Below are positions 1 to 10,658 of a stretch of DNA of 64,000 nucleotides, in pieces. The position numbers and the translations under genes are program-made. The number at the start of each line of letters is the position of its first letter. Position 1 is the stretch's first letter. Origin of the DNA: Heterotrichella gracilis (lineage: Eukaryota > Sar > Xanthophyceae > Tribonematales > Xanthonemataceae); NCBI GenBank assembly GCA_032358255.1, contig JAULBX010020188.1:1-64000 (forward strand). Reading direction: 5' to 3'. The notes beneath the pieces are model-generated. The model made no database searches. It saw nothing but the letters and a program-made list of their open reading frames with translations, and was not told where the DNA came from.

Positions 1-55
1 CTGGGGTGAGGCATACCCAGACATGCTAACCTGGCTTTCAAAGCTGGAAAGCAAA

Positions 56-86
<31 letters not shown>
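1..86 (+). mobile_element. 3' end of a SINE-like repeat with a (TTAC)n tail
   Basis: The first ~60 bases match, in inverted orientation, the stretch at 22021-22094; both end in a tetranucleotide tail (TTAC repeated about seven times here). At 22 kb the same sequence is the 3' part of an element that begins with a tRNA-like B box, so this is read as a second copy of that SINE whose 5' part lies outside the window. Confidence 0.6.
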
Positions 87-196
87 GCAGTGTCAGGACA
101 TAGTACACTAAATTGAGACTGGCGCAAACTTGTGCAAGTGTGACTATTACATCTGGCTGTTACGTTGACGATGCATTTAACGTTAAAGTAACTGAC

Positions 197-2230
197 CTGG
201 CCACTGCCCTCCCCCCACAGGCTTCCTCCGAGCAGCAGCACCCCCCCTTGAGAAGCATCCATCAGGTAACCACCACAAAAGTAGTCCCCAAGTGCGCGCT
301 GCAGCTGCTCTCCAAATCCCGGCCTTATTTCAGCATCCCCGTTCACCCACATGAGCAGCGCATCCCCCCGCCACTGCGCGTAGGTGATGAGGCCCTGCAG
401 CGCCTCCATCTGGCAAGCCTCGGGTTGATTGGTGCAGGGCCTGCAACCCGCGGAAGTGGTTAGCCATGAATGGTACCAACCCTTGCCGAAGTTAATTGAG
501 TTGAGTTTCCTTATTTCAGGTTGCCATTTTAGGTAGTTTTTAACCTTGTACATGTCTAACCAAAAAAGAAAGTGTTGCAGGTCAAGGGTGGCGGCAGTAT
601 GGGCTGCCGCAACTGGATGTGGTGGGGAACTCTACACAGGTGGGATGAAACCACTTGATTTCTATGGACTGGCGCCGTTGGCAGCCGCCAAATTCATCTC
701 CCCCCTCCTCCGCCAAAGTGCAGCAGGACCAGGGGACTTACCCCTCCTCACGGACCCTAGTAACCCTAGAGCGTGGCTTCGGAACCTGCCCAACCGCTGC
801 AGCATATATTCTATCCGTTTATAAATGTTGTAACTTTTCAAGCTCTCTTTTCGTATATTTTTACACCTACCTTTCCATGGCGCTGTAATGCCGCAACATG
901 GGAGGGACCATTCCAGCTTCACCATCGAATCCCCGGGCCCGCCACAATCCCAGCCAATCAGCGGTTGAAGTGACAGCATATGATGCTGGAAGTAATTTCC
1001 TTGTAATCAAGCATCTTGCTTGCAGACTGCTCACCATCCTGACGCAGGACACACGCCTTTCCATGGCGCTGGAATGCACCAGCAGAGGAGACATCATCCC
1101 GGGTTGCCCATCGAATCCTCGGGGCACAATCGCGCGCGCACGCGTGCTCAAGTGCCCAATGCCCGTATGCCAGCCGCCTTCAGCCCATACTGCTTCCACC
1201 CTAAACCCTAAACGCTAAACCCTAAACCTACCTTTCCACGGCGCTGGAATGCAGAAGCTTGGGAGGGACCATCCCAGCTTGCCCATCGAATCTCCGGGGC
1301 ACAATTGCGCGGGCCCAATGCGAGGCATTCGATGCCAGCCATGGGAGAGCCCGCATGCCAGCCAGCTTCAGCCCAGTCTCGAATGCCTGCCGGCCCTCGA
1401 GTGGGGTGTCTTGCCAGCCAATCACAAAGGCAACCGCAGGCAGGGTCACTTGGAGCTGGCCCTCGCCAAACCCTGCACCAAATTCCACAAAGAAACTGAT
1501 GGGATTTCACTAACATCTCATTGGAATCTCAGTACTCCACAACAACCACACACATCTCGCTAACATGAACATGGAGCTGTTGCCACATGGCGGTCTTACG
1601 GGATTCATTGAATGCGTCGCACAGGCCTCAACCTCAGCATTGCCTGCACCATCCTTTCCTCTAGATCCTAGACCCTAATTATGGCGCTCACCTCCCCTGC
1701 ACATGGGTAAATATGTCCCATCAGACGACGGCAGCTGCGCCATGGGGCTCCTAAACCCTAGACCCTGAACCCTTCCCTGCACCTTCCCTGCACATGGGCA
1801 GGAATGTCCCACCCGGCACTTCCATCCTCGCCATTGGATTGTGCACATAGGACCATCACAGGACACTTGCACAGCTTGACACGCATCATTTGGCAACATG
1901 GCCATCCCCGGGAGAGCGTTGCACGCGTCATTTGGCAACATGGTCATCCCCGGGAGAGCGTTGCACGCGTCATTTGGCAACATCGCCATCCCCGGGAGAG
2001 CGTTGCACATGCCTCAAACTTGCCAGTTTACTGCACTATCCTAAACCCTAGACCTAGACCCTAAACCCTAACCACGGCGCGCACCTTCCCTGCACATGGG
2101 CAGGAATGTCCCGCCAGACGCCTGCAGCTGCGCCACTGGGTTGTGCACACAGGACTTGAAGAGAAACTGGCACAAGGTCTTGTGGGTGTGGACATGGGGG
2201 TCTTGGCATTCCACGGGGATTCGCAGAACA
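197..2230 (-). CDS. Hypothetical multi-exon protein with duplicated exons
   Basis: I do not recognise the family. Coding-like exons on the minus strand, in order of transcription: about 2230-2085 (contains NPVAQLQASGGTFLPMCR), 1472-1232 (79 codons with acceptor, donor and phase intact; contains LPAVAFVIGWQDTPLEGR) and 440-197 (81 codons; begins PCTNQPEAC, contains LLMWVNGDAEIRPGFG, ends at a GT donor). Weaker versions of the first exon lie at 1783-1860 and 1692-1745, and of the second exon's end at 1058-1190 and 870-975, all next to CCCTAAA-type repeats. Cysteines in the last exon would suit a secreted or lumenal protein, but no signal peptide or start codon could be fixed. The three exons are confident as coding; how they join, and the true ends of the gene, are not. 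Confidence 0.4.
870..1310 (-). repeat. Three degenerate exon-end copies
   Basis: A ~75-bp block (CTTTCCATGGCGCTG... to ...GGGGCACAAT on the plus strand) occurs at about 870-955, 1058-1133 and 1230-1306. Read on the minus strand, each encodes a version of FDGQAGMVPPKLLHSSAVER; the copies at 870 and 1230 end at a GTAGGT donor. CCCTAAA repeats lie between the second and third copies. Only the 1232-1472 version extends into a long open exon. Confidence 0.7.
1882..2007. repeat. 42-bp tandem repeat, three copies
   Basis: Three near-identical 42-bp units begin at 1882, 1924 and 1966 and contain GGCAACATGG and CCCCGGGAGAGCG. The unit length is a multiple of three and both strands stay open through the array, giving 14-residue repeats (minus strand NALPGMAMLPNDAC). 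CCCTAAA-type sequence follows directly after. Confidence 0.85.
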
Positions 2231-2459
2231 GGCCTCAATCCCAACATGACCTGCACCACCACCCACACATATGCGTTGGGCTGCTTTTAGGGATCTTGGG
2301 CTGTTTTGGGCTCTTTTGCAAAAATCTTCAAAATTGAATGTGGCTCCTGGCCCAGCATGGAGGTTTTAGGGTTCTTGTAGCTTGCTGTACCCTAGACCCT
2401 GCGCGTCATGTACGACGCCCAACCCACCACCGGCAGCCCAAGATCCATTGTGTCCATTT

Positions 2460-2795
2460 GTAACTAGCTGGCGTGATTTCAGGTCACGCAAGCTGAAATC
2501 ACTTCCGTTAAGTGATTTTAACAAATTGTACCGTCAGGGCTGGTTGGGACATTTAGGACGTTTACCAGACGACTGGGTTCGTAAATGTATGGTGTTTGGT
2601 AGGGTAGAGGGGGCAAAGGGGGTAGGTAAGCCAAGGGCCACGTGGGCTCACCTACTCCAGCAGGACCTCAACTTGCGTGGGATAAATAGTGGTACAAACA
2701 GTGCCAGGAAAGAGCTGCGTGGCGCCGCATGTGCAAGACTGACTGCTAATCTGGCTACATTGCTGGAATGCAAGTAAATAATTAACTAATCAACC
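2460..2795 (+). mobile_element. LINE 3' fragment (C-terminal end of ORF2-type polyprotein)
   Basis: An open frame ending with a TAA at about 2775 encodes WLGHLGRLPDDWVRKC, then a GKPRATW segment and LLQQDLNLRGI. This is the conserved tail found after the reverse transcriptase in many non-LTR retrotransposons (R/KWLGH..R.P, G(R/K)P...W, DL...GI). The upstream polymerase is absent, so this is a 5'-truncated insertion, the usual outcome for LINEs. The sequence after the stop (GCAAGTAAATAATTAAC) resembles the 3' end of the SINE at 1-86 and 22021-22280. Confidence 0.75.
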
Positions 2796-2797
2796 GT

Positions 2798-3230
2798 CAG
2801 GGCGGTCATTAGGTGTATGTCAATCGTCATGCCGAGCTTGAATGCAAAGCGGACTTTGACTCCGGCAGCGTAGTACTTTAATTTTTTTTCTTTGCAAAGC
2901 GGACTCTCCCCCTGAGGTCCCCCACCTGCTTGTGAAACGTACACGTACCCTTGGTCTTGCAGTTGCAGGGGGTGTGGGGTGCTTGGGGCTTGGTGTACCC
3001 AGGACCCTAATCATGTAGGTTTAGGGTAGTCGAGGCTTGCTGCGCCCTTGAGCGCGCTCATTAGCTTCATCTTGGCATCCTTTTGAATGCAAGAGTGTAG
3101 GGTTTAGGGTTTAGGGAAACCAAGGAGAGGCGGTCATTGGGTTCATTTTGACATCCTGTGCGATGCGAGGGTTTAGGGTTTAGGGTTTAGGGAAGCCCAG
3201 GAGGGCGGTCATTATCTTCATCTTGAATGG
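2798..3230 (-). repeat. Repeated terminal-exon fragments of the GT31-like gene
   Basis: A short motif (GGCGGTCATT then TTCAT and GAATGCAAG on the plus strand) occurs four times, near 2798, 3047, 3131 and 3204. The stretch 2925-2985 is a diverged copy of the end of the exon at 3240-3476, including its CACCTGCTTGTG donor junction. TTTAGGG repeats fill the gaps. The copies make the true last exon of the gene uncertain. Confidence 0.65.
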
Positions 3231-5448
3231 CTCAAATGCAAGACAGACCCTCCTGCTGCCCCCCCTCACCTGCTTGTGGAATGTGAACACCTGGTCTTGC
3301 GACTTCAGGGGGTGCAGCACCGCTGCGCTGAAGTGCTGCAGGGAGGGAGACTCCTGCTGCATGTGCCTGTATTGGCCTGAGCTCGAGTGCCCCCCTTGGA
3401 CAATGGTGCCATTATTGACACACGTCAGCATGTTGAGGAACAGGGAGTGGTCCTGGTGGCCCTTTCTGACTATGTCCTGCAAGGATAGGTCATAAGGGTT
3501 TAGGATGTTTAGGGTTTAAGGTTTACCCGACCATCCAGGCTGTCCAAACCGACTCGTGCAGGTGCTTTATTACAAGTTCCTGCAAGGATGGCTCACAACC
3601 CTTAGACTGCCCCGAAGTGTCTGAAACCCTACGCAGGCATCCAACCCTAAACCCTAAACCCTAAACCACATGCAGGCGTCCATCCCTGGCACCTACCTCT
3701 GGTGTCGCACAGGACTCCCTGGCCGCGAACCACACACACCTCCCCATGTTGGAGTCGCTGTGGCCCCCCACCAGGTTCCTCCTGCAGGCCTGCATGGTCG
3801 GGCCCAGCTTCTGCAACACGGTGCTGTGAATGAAGTAGCCGAGACCCAGGCAGAAAGGCTCATGAAGCCCTACCACTGCCAGACGCTCAGCAGACGTCGC
3901 GTTCGCTCGCCCTGATTTTTTTAGTAGAATTACTTTAGTAAGACACAAAAAAAAACGTTCCATTCTTTGGGTAATTTTGGGTAGATTAGGTAGATCATAC
4001 CTGAAACGGGTAAGCCCACCCCTTGGCGGCCGATGTACCGGCGCCCGGCGCGCAGGCTGGCTTCAAGGCTTTGCATCAGGGCCGTCCACCTCTTGGGGTT
4101 GATGTAAGTGTCCCCATCCACCTTTGCAAACCAGTCGTAGTGGGTGCCGAAGCGGGCATGCATGTACTCCCATAGGGCAAGCTCCTGGTCCAGTGGCGGG
4201 TAGTTTCCAGTGGCGTTTATGTAGACCACGCCATTGCCAAACCTGCGGCAGTGGACCACAGAGCAACCCCTGAATACTGCTCTGTATGGCTTACCAAATA
4301 GCCAAAATGTGGTGAGAGGCAGCTGAACAGACTATGCACTAGGGGAGTTGATTGTATATGATCAATGTGTATGCCATGCAGGTCAAGGGTGTGTGCTTGT
4401 AGATCATGCATGCATTAGCAGGCCGGGAATTGCGTGCATGAAACCTAGCATCACTCAGCCCGCAAGGCTTGAGCTGTGTATGCCGCTATGCGCCGCAGAG
4501 CTTCATTGTGCATGGTGCGTGTCTGTGTCTAATCATATACTATTAAGGTGTATAATTATATGCTTATTAAAAGTGTCTTGCCATCTCAGTTGGTGCAGTG
4601 AGTAATGACTGTGCAAATCAGTGCCCCAAATTTTGCCACCAATGACAAACCCCAGGGTCCCCAGTGATGCCCAAAATGGGCATCATGTGCGGCGCACCAG
4701 TACCCGCACGCCATGGCATGGATGGCATGGGTTGCATGGGTGTGGTTAGTGTGGTTGTATGCCATGGCATGGGTTACAATGGGCGTGATGTAGGCATGGC
4801 ATGGGATTGATATATGGCATTGACATCTACTCCACTTCTCCGTGCAAAACCTTCAAGTTGTACTGCTGATGTAACTTGTGTGCATTTCAGGCATCACGCG
4901 TGCAAGGCATGCCAATGACATACAATTGACATGCCACTGTGTTAAATTGATTCTTAATATGCAATGCAAGGCCTACGCCCTTACGTTGTTTCTTGTGGTT
5001 GGATTGCCGCGTTGACTTTTGTCCCGTGATGCACTAGACGAATGCTACGCATGCATATGCCGGGAGTTGCAACAATTGTGGCCCCGATGGGAAACCTGGT
5101 GTGCGTCACACCAGCTACACCAGCTCCCCACCTGAGCCTGTGTCCTTCGAACGCGGCGTCTGGGGCTATCCACCCCGCAGGCCGGCTGGTGTCCTTGTTT
5201 GGCACCACGAACACCACATCTGCTGACACGAGCGGCACCCAGGTTTGAAGGGCAGCGAGGCCCATCGAGAGCAGCGCATCCTCCCCGATTTCTACGCCGA
5301 TCAACACCCTTGGCGGCGAAGGAGATTGCGTTGCTGCTGGACAACACTGGAGCAAGCACAGGAACAGAGCCAGGCGAGCCACGCCGAGCGCGGTGTTGGG
5401 ATACAGGCGCATGGTCGCCCCAGCCCTCTCCCGCCCACCTTCCTCCAA
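3180..5448 (-). CDS. GT31-like beta-1,3-galactosyltransferase (C1GalT1/Fringe type)
   Basis: Likely transfers a hexose from a UDP-sugar onto a glycoprotein in the Golgi. Exons in transcription order: 5448-4985, 4242-4001, 3869-3697, 3476-3180, with consistent phases (2,1,0), giving about 391 residues. An N-terminal hydrophobic stretch (ARLALFLCLLQCC, near residues 22-34) is a signal peptide or type II anchor. Residues 190-200 read YDWFAKVDGDT, the family's DxD metal/nucleotide-sugar motif as DGD (197-199). The third exon has LGYFIHSTVLQKL and HSDSNMGRCV, equivalent to the GG.GY and ED...G.C blocks; the fourth has LHPLKSQDQVFTFHKQ, like the C-terminal H..K...Q..L segment. Met1 or Met13 could start translation. 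A GTGAGG donor after FHKQ raises the possibility that the last residues come from another exon further down, where several competing copies lie. Confidence 0.72.
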
Positions 5449-6112
5449 CCAAACAACGCGACTACAGCTACCCTGGAGCCCAGATCTGGTCTAGACTGGC
5501 CATGGGACATGCCTTCGAAGAACTACTTCAAATATCTGGCTATAGCTAGCTAGCTAACAACCTGACTGCCAATCTGCCTGACTGCCAAGGTGGGTGCCGG
5601 TACGGTGGCAGGGCAAACCAAGTATTGGGTACTGTCAGGCTGGTAAGTTTACAGGACAGAGGTACACGGAGTCTGTCGGTGGTCATACGCACTTCACCAA
5701 GCCTGCTTTGGAAAGGCAGTCTGCGCAGCCTTTAAACGAGCTGGAACGGCCACCACTTGGCAGTACAGACGTACTCTCGTGACAAGTTGCAAAAGGCAGC
5801 CCCCAGATATGAAAAGGGCCTGGCAATGAACCCAGGCGTCACTGCAGCACACCTTGATCAAGTGAATCCTTAGTTGAGAACTCCTCGAGTGTATAGTCAG
5901 CGTAGTTAGCACATCCAGCCCCTAGCCTAGAGCCTAGGGCTGCCCAAAAGTCGAAATACTCTGGCACAGGTAGAGTGGCTTTTCACCCAGGAAGCGACTT
6001 TAAACTTCGCCAGTTGGGTATATAAATAATGACCACGGTATCAACTGCAGTCTGCACTGTCACGGGGCGTTGCGGTGTGGGGCACACAGCGTGTGTAGTG
6101 CGTTGATGCCAC

Positions 6113-9100
6113 ATGCAATGCCTGTTGGCGGGGCATCTCACCCTGCTGCTCGTTGGGCTGGTGCTGAGTGGCGACACCGGCACAGGTCCGGACCGAGACC
6201 AGCGCGCCCAGGTACTGGCTACATAGTAGCAGAGTAGAGACTGTCTATATAGCAGCAGGTAGTGTGTATATATAGTGGCAAGTACTTGTATAAGGTTTCT
6301 CATAACAACCCTGTGTGATGCGGCTCCAGTGAGCTGCTTTGCTCACCAGACAATGCGAATGCACACAATATCACTGCCTGTATAGCCTGTTCAACTGCTG
6401 GCTGTGTGTGAAATCCCTGGGAAGCTCCTTCAGTGCAGTGCTCTCCAACCATGCATATGGAGGAGCACTGGGTTGATGCTCCCCTGCATTGCAATGCTCC
6501 TCCATGTGCCTGGCTTGATCACAGGGCCTTCATCGTGTTGCAACTGCGTTGAACTCTTTGATTGCGTTTCCGTTCCTCCCCAGGTTGTCCCTACCCTACA
6601 CTGAGCCCTAGAACTAAGGTTGCCCAATCCCCTGGGTGTGTTGCAGGATGCCGATTGCCAAGCTGCATTTGAAACAGTCCAATCCCCGGGGCCAGGTGCG
6701 TCCCAGGGTTTCTGAGGCCTCAAGCCTGGCATGAGGCAGTTCAGTGCAGGGTTGTGAGGTGATGTGATGTTGTTTTACAAAATTCCTTTTCCTTTGCGAG
6801 GAGTGTTTGCAACAGCACGTGCACCTGTTCATCCACGGTTGCGGTTCATGTAGTGCGAAAAGAGGTGCACATGGGTTAGGCGGCACGTGCCTGGCTGTGA
6901 TGCAACGCTTTGGTCACAATCTATTTTCTTCTTGACCATCTAGAACGTGTGGCATGTTCTAGATGGCATTCTAGATGGCATTTTCTAGATGGCATGTTCT
7001 AGATGGCATGTCCCTCACTGGGATACGGTAGCAGGTGCATAGGTGCAGTGCATGCCTATGCGTGGGCACCTGACCGGCCGCGCGCCCTTCAGGGTTCAGG
7101 TAGTTAAGGGTTAAGCGATACTGCAACAGATTTCCGTTGTTTTCTTTGCCGTCAGATGATAGTATTGTCTGGGTTTTGCGCAGCCGAGCTCCAAAGCGGC
7201 ATTCTGCCCCAGTCACACACTTGCATTTTTATTTATTTATATGTATATGTATATTTTGTTGGGCCTGTTGTGAGTGCATTTGGGTCCCACATGTGATCAG
7301 AATTGCCTCTGTGAGGTCGCCACATGCATGCAGCAATTGCTTAAATTACTCACTGCAAGCACACGCACAGCATGCACCCCACTTCCTCGGGGTACTCGGG
7401 AGCCCTGCCCTGCATGCCGCGGTGTGCACAAATTGCACTTGCATTTTTGCCTGGGTTTTTTTTGGGGGCCTTTTGATATCAATTGTGATTAGAATGGGTA
7501 GAGTGGTCAGTGTGATCAGAATGCTCGATGTGGCCACAGTGCTGAATGTGGTCAGAGTGCTGAATGTGATCAGAGTGCTGAATGTGGTCAGAGTGCTTCT
7601 GTGAGATGGCCCGCTTCTACCAATTCCCTGGGAGATCGCTGCCCTGCATGCCTAGCAGCCGCGGTGTAGGCGGTGTGGCCTTGCATGACACCCGTGGGCT
7701 TGCATTGAGTGATTGCTGCACACGTGTGGCTGTGGCAATGGGGTGGGCGTGCTCGGGAGGGCAGGTGTAATAGGTGTGGGACTGTGAGGGGAAATGCGCA
7801 CAACCTGATATTGTTTTGTCACAAAACTTTTGTGTGTCAATGCAGACTGCCTACCCTGCCGAATCGCAAATTTGACCACCAAGCCCAACCTCAGCGTGGC
7901 CAACTGCCCAGGCGTGTTTGATCTCAGCCAGCCCAATGCATTACAGGTACGACGCGCACCATTGCACCAGTACAGGATTGTGACACACATCTTACAGTGA
8001 AATATGCAGTACTTCCAGTATCAATTAATTACTGAGTTACAAATCCTTTCAGTTATGGGTTTAAGCCTCTTCTTGGTTTGATCATCATGTGGGCCAATCC
8101 ATCATTGCACCATTCCTAATCTTATCCTCAGCATGGATACAATCACCCACCCCAGCTCGTGTAAACAATAATTGATGGGTCTAGGTTACATTTTGGATTT
8201 TTAAGTTACTCGTGTAATGAAACATGATGGATTGGCCAACAAACGATTCTTTCATCTATTGTTGATGACATGCTTTCACATTACACAGCAATTGGTCAAC
8301 AAAGGCAGTCGAACCCCCATCAGAAGGTGGGGCTCCCATTAAATGGGGTCCGACAGCGCCCACACCACCCTGTGCTAGTAGAATAACAGTAATTCTAACA
8401 AGAATACCACCCTGTGTTGTAAGGTGTGGTACCATCACCTGGCACTCTATACACCCCCCCACATGTGCATGCAGGCTGTCACAGGTGCCTTCAACAAAAG
8501 CACCTGGTTTGCGTGGCTGACCGACTCCATTGCGCGGGGGCCCTTTGAGACAGGTGTGAACCTTATCAAGGGCCCTGACTGGATGATCCCAGAGGGTGTA
8601 CGGCGCCCCACATGGCACAAAGGGAATCACGAAACTCGCCTGATGTGCTGCAACGACACGTCGCAAGTGCAGAGCTCGTGCTGGTACCAATTCATTGTTG
8701 TGGATGCCTGGCTGCTCGATGCGGTGCATGAGACATTTGAAGATGCGCGCACAAACGGCAGGCGGGCATTCTGCATGTCGATGGCATACCGCACGCACTA
8801 CATCCACATAGCTCATGACGTCGTTCAGTATGTCAATGCGCCCACCCCGCCGGACGGGGTTGTGATGGGCGGTGGGCTGCACCAATTGGCAACACAGTAC
8901 CACGTTCTTCCAAGTTATACTTCGCAACTGGACTTTTTGACAGCGTACCTGCTTCGGATGTCAGGCTCGTTGCGTCCCCAAACCAGGTGGATATTTCATG
9001 ACACAGCTGCGGTGCAGCCTTGGCAGTGGAAGGAGTATGGTAAAAGGGTCCACAATGGGACCACTAATGAACTGATTGAAGGGTTGAATCTTGATTTGTA

Positions 9101-9299
9101 TGCACACGTTGCTTTTACACAAGTCGGGATTTGGGGCGGGGCACCGATTGTGCCATTGTACGAGCTCACAAGGTGCAACAAGCATTTGCACGCAGAGGAC
9201 GGGGTTCACTACTATGGTTCGTTTGGAGCAGTGGCAATCCAACTTGACTTCACGTTACTGATGAATAAAGGGTTGAAAGGTTTCTGCGACAGGCAATGA
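6113..9299 (+). CDS. Secreted SGNH / PC-esterase-like protein
   Basis: Four exons with matching phases (6113-6211, 6647-6695, 7846-7946, 8475-9299) encode 357 residues. The start MQCLLAGHLTLLLVGLVLSG is a good signal peptide. Residues 97-105 (WLTDSIARG) align with the GDS box of PC-esterases (GDSxxR), with Thr in place of the usual Gly; Ser101 would be the nucleophile. A GGGLHQL block lies mid-protein, and residues 325-328 (DGVH, followed by YYG) match the family's C-terminal DxxH dyad. Several N-glycosylation sequons (NLT, NKS, NDT, NGT) and scattered cysteines fit secretion. The family O-acetylates or de-acetylates glycans (TBL/Pmr5, Cas1, NXPE). Family assignment rests on these motifs only; the gene structure is firmer than the function. 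The neighbours are also glycan-type genes. Confidence 0.62.
6955..7012. repeat. Short tandem repeat of TCTAGATGGCAT
   Basis: Four to five copies of a 14-18 bp unit containing TCTAGATGGCAT, in an intron of the SGNH-like gene. No coding function seen. Confidence 0.8.
7505..7600. repeat. 18-bp tandem repeat (TGCTGAATGTGGTCAGAG)
   Basis: About four copies of an 18-bp unit within the intron between the second and third exons of the SGNH-like gene. The plus-strand frame stays open through it, but nothing suggests that it is translated. Confidence 0.8.
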
Positions 9300-10658
9300 C
9301 GCCGTATCTTGCTATTTGCTTTTTTTGCTGGATTGTTGAGCGAGTGTGTGCCAACCCAAATTAAAACCAAATTCATTGGCAACCCTATAATTGTTTACAG
9401 CCTTACATAATTACTGCTAAAACGGTGTCCATGTAATACATACTATGTGCATCCTATGCTCATGGGAGGCTTCTCCTGAGCTCTTGTTGTAGCCTAGCCT
9501 AGCCCGGGGCTTGCCAAAAGGTCATGGGCTGCTCCTGGGCGGCCATTTGGGATATTATAGTAGACATCTAGAGGCCACATCTAGTAGACACCATGTAGGG
9601 GCCCTAAATGCTGAGAATTAATATCAGACTGAGTCTGTGACAATAATTGTCTGTGACAATTATTGGACCAGGTACAATAAGGGGCCACGCCGTGACTCTC
9701 CATATATTTGCTGATCAGTCGACTGCTTGTGCCACTGGGTCGGAGTCCGACTAACTTGTCAAGGCTTTGAAAGAAAGCCTTCTGAGAATGCAGAATTTGC
9801 AAAGGGGACGCACAAAGGCGTAGTTACCAATTATTATATATTTGGGGCCATGGCTCGCACCAGACCTGTGCCACCAGAAAACCGAAGCGGTATATTATAA
9901 AGCCGCTTTATAATATACCGCTGCGGTAATAAGCAGTACATGGAATGAATGTCATGCCATGTTTCTGGACATTAATGGAAAATCAATTGTCAATGACTTC
10001 TACACCTCAGAGGTGTAAAACAGTTGCCTTTCCAGTGACTGTCCGCTGCCAGCTGGCTGCAGCCATGGCCAGACTGAGTTAAACTTTACACATGATCAAG
10101 GCTAGACCGCCTAGCGGCTAGGCGGCCTTTTCGGAATAAATAAACACAGTTTTTAAAAATGCACCATAACTGTGACAATTGCTATTTCCAAGTATACTGT
10201 GACAATTGCTACTTCCGAGTATATAATATAATAAATTTGCTGAGTAGGAACCAAGGTTGAGGTAAAGTCAAAGAAGGGTATATATAAGTATCCATGCGAA
10301 ATTAAACAAAAACCATTCCACTGTCAATATATATAGCCCATCCCGCCAACCCGGTGAATTAAGTGAATTTGCTCCGAGAAACACTCTAAACACTCTTAAA
10401 AAGTCTGACGTGGTACACCACTGACTGGCAACATTGACGCCACTGCCCGGCGTTGGCTAGTTGAAATTGAAATAATAAAAATCAAATTCAAATTACCATC
10501 ACGATAACAAAATTTGTAGTGTTAGTGTGACAAGTATAACCTGAGATCATCAACTTTGACCAACTGAGGGCTCAGAAAATTGGCTAGAACAAGGCTGCTT
10601 AGGGTAGTTGAAGGTTGGGGAGCAGCTAGAATAGCTTAAGGCACTCTGCTCAAGGCAC
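9300..10658. other. Convergent intergenic region, AT-rich with palindromes
   Basis: Lies between the 3' ends of the SGNH-like gene (+) and the sialidase-like gene (-). No coding exon is visible. It holds a perfect palindrome at 9886-9922 (18-bp arms, one central base), a smaller one at 10107-10125 (CCGCCTAG/CTAGGCGG, loop CGG), and repeated TGTGACAAT motifs near 9640-9665 and 10170-10210. The palindromes could serve in transcript 3' ends or be remnants of small inverted-repeat elements. Confidence 0.6.

Noticed and set aside
4640-4830. Coding potential in GGCATGG-rich DNA
   Set aside because: It is a simple-sequence stretch within the first intron of the GT31-like gene with stops in all frames of interest.
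8256-8927. A 223-codon minus-strand open frame
   Set aside because: Shadow of the SGNH-like gene's last exon on the other strand; no splice sites or motifs of its own.
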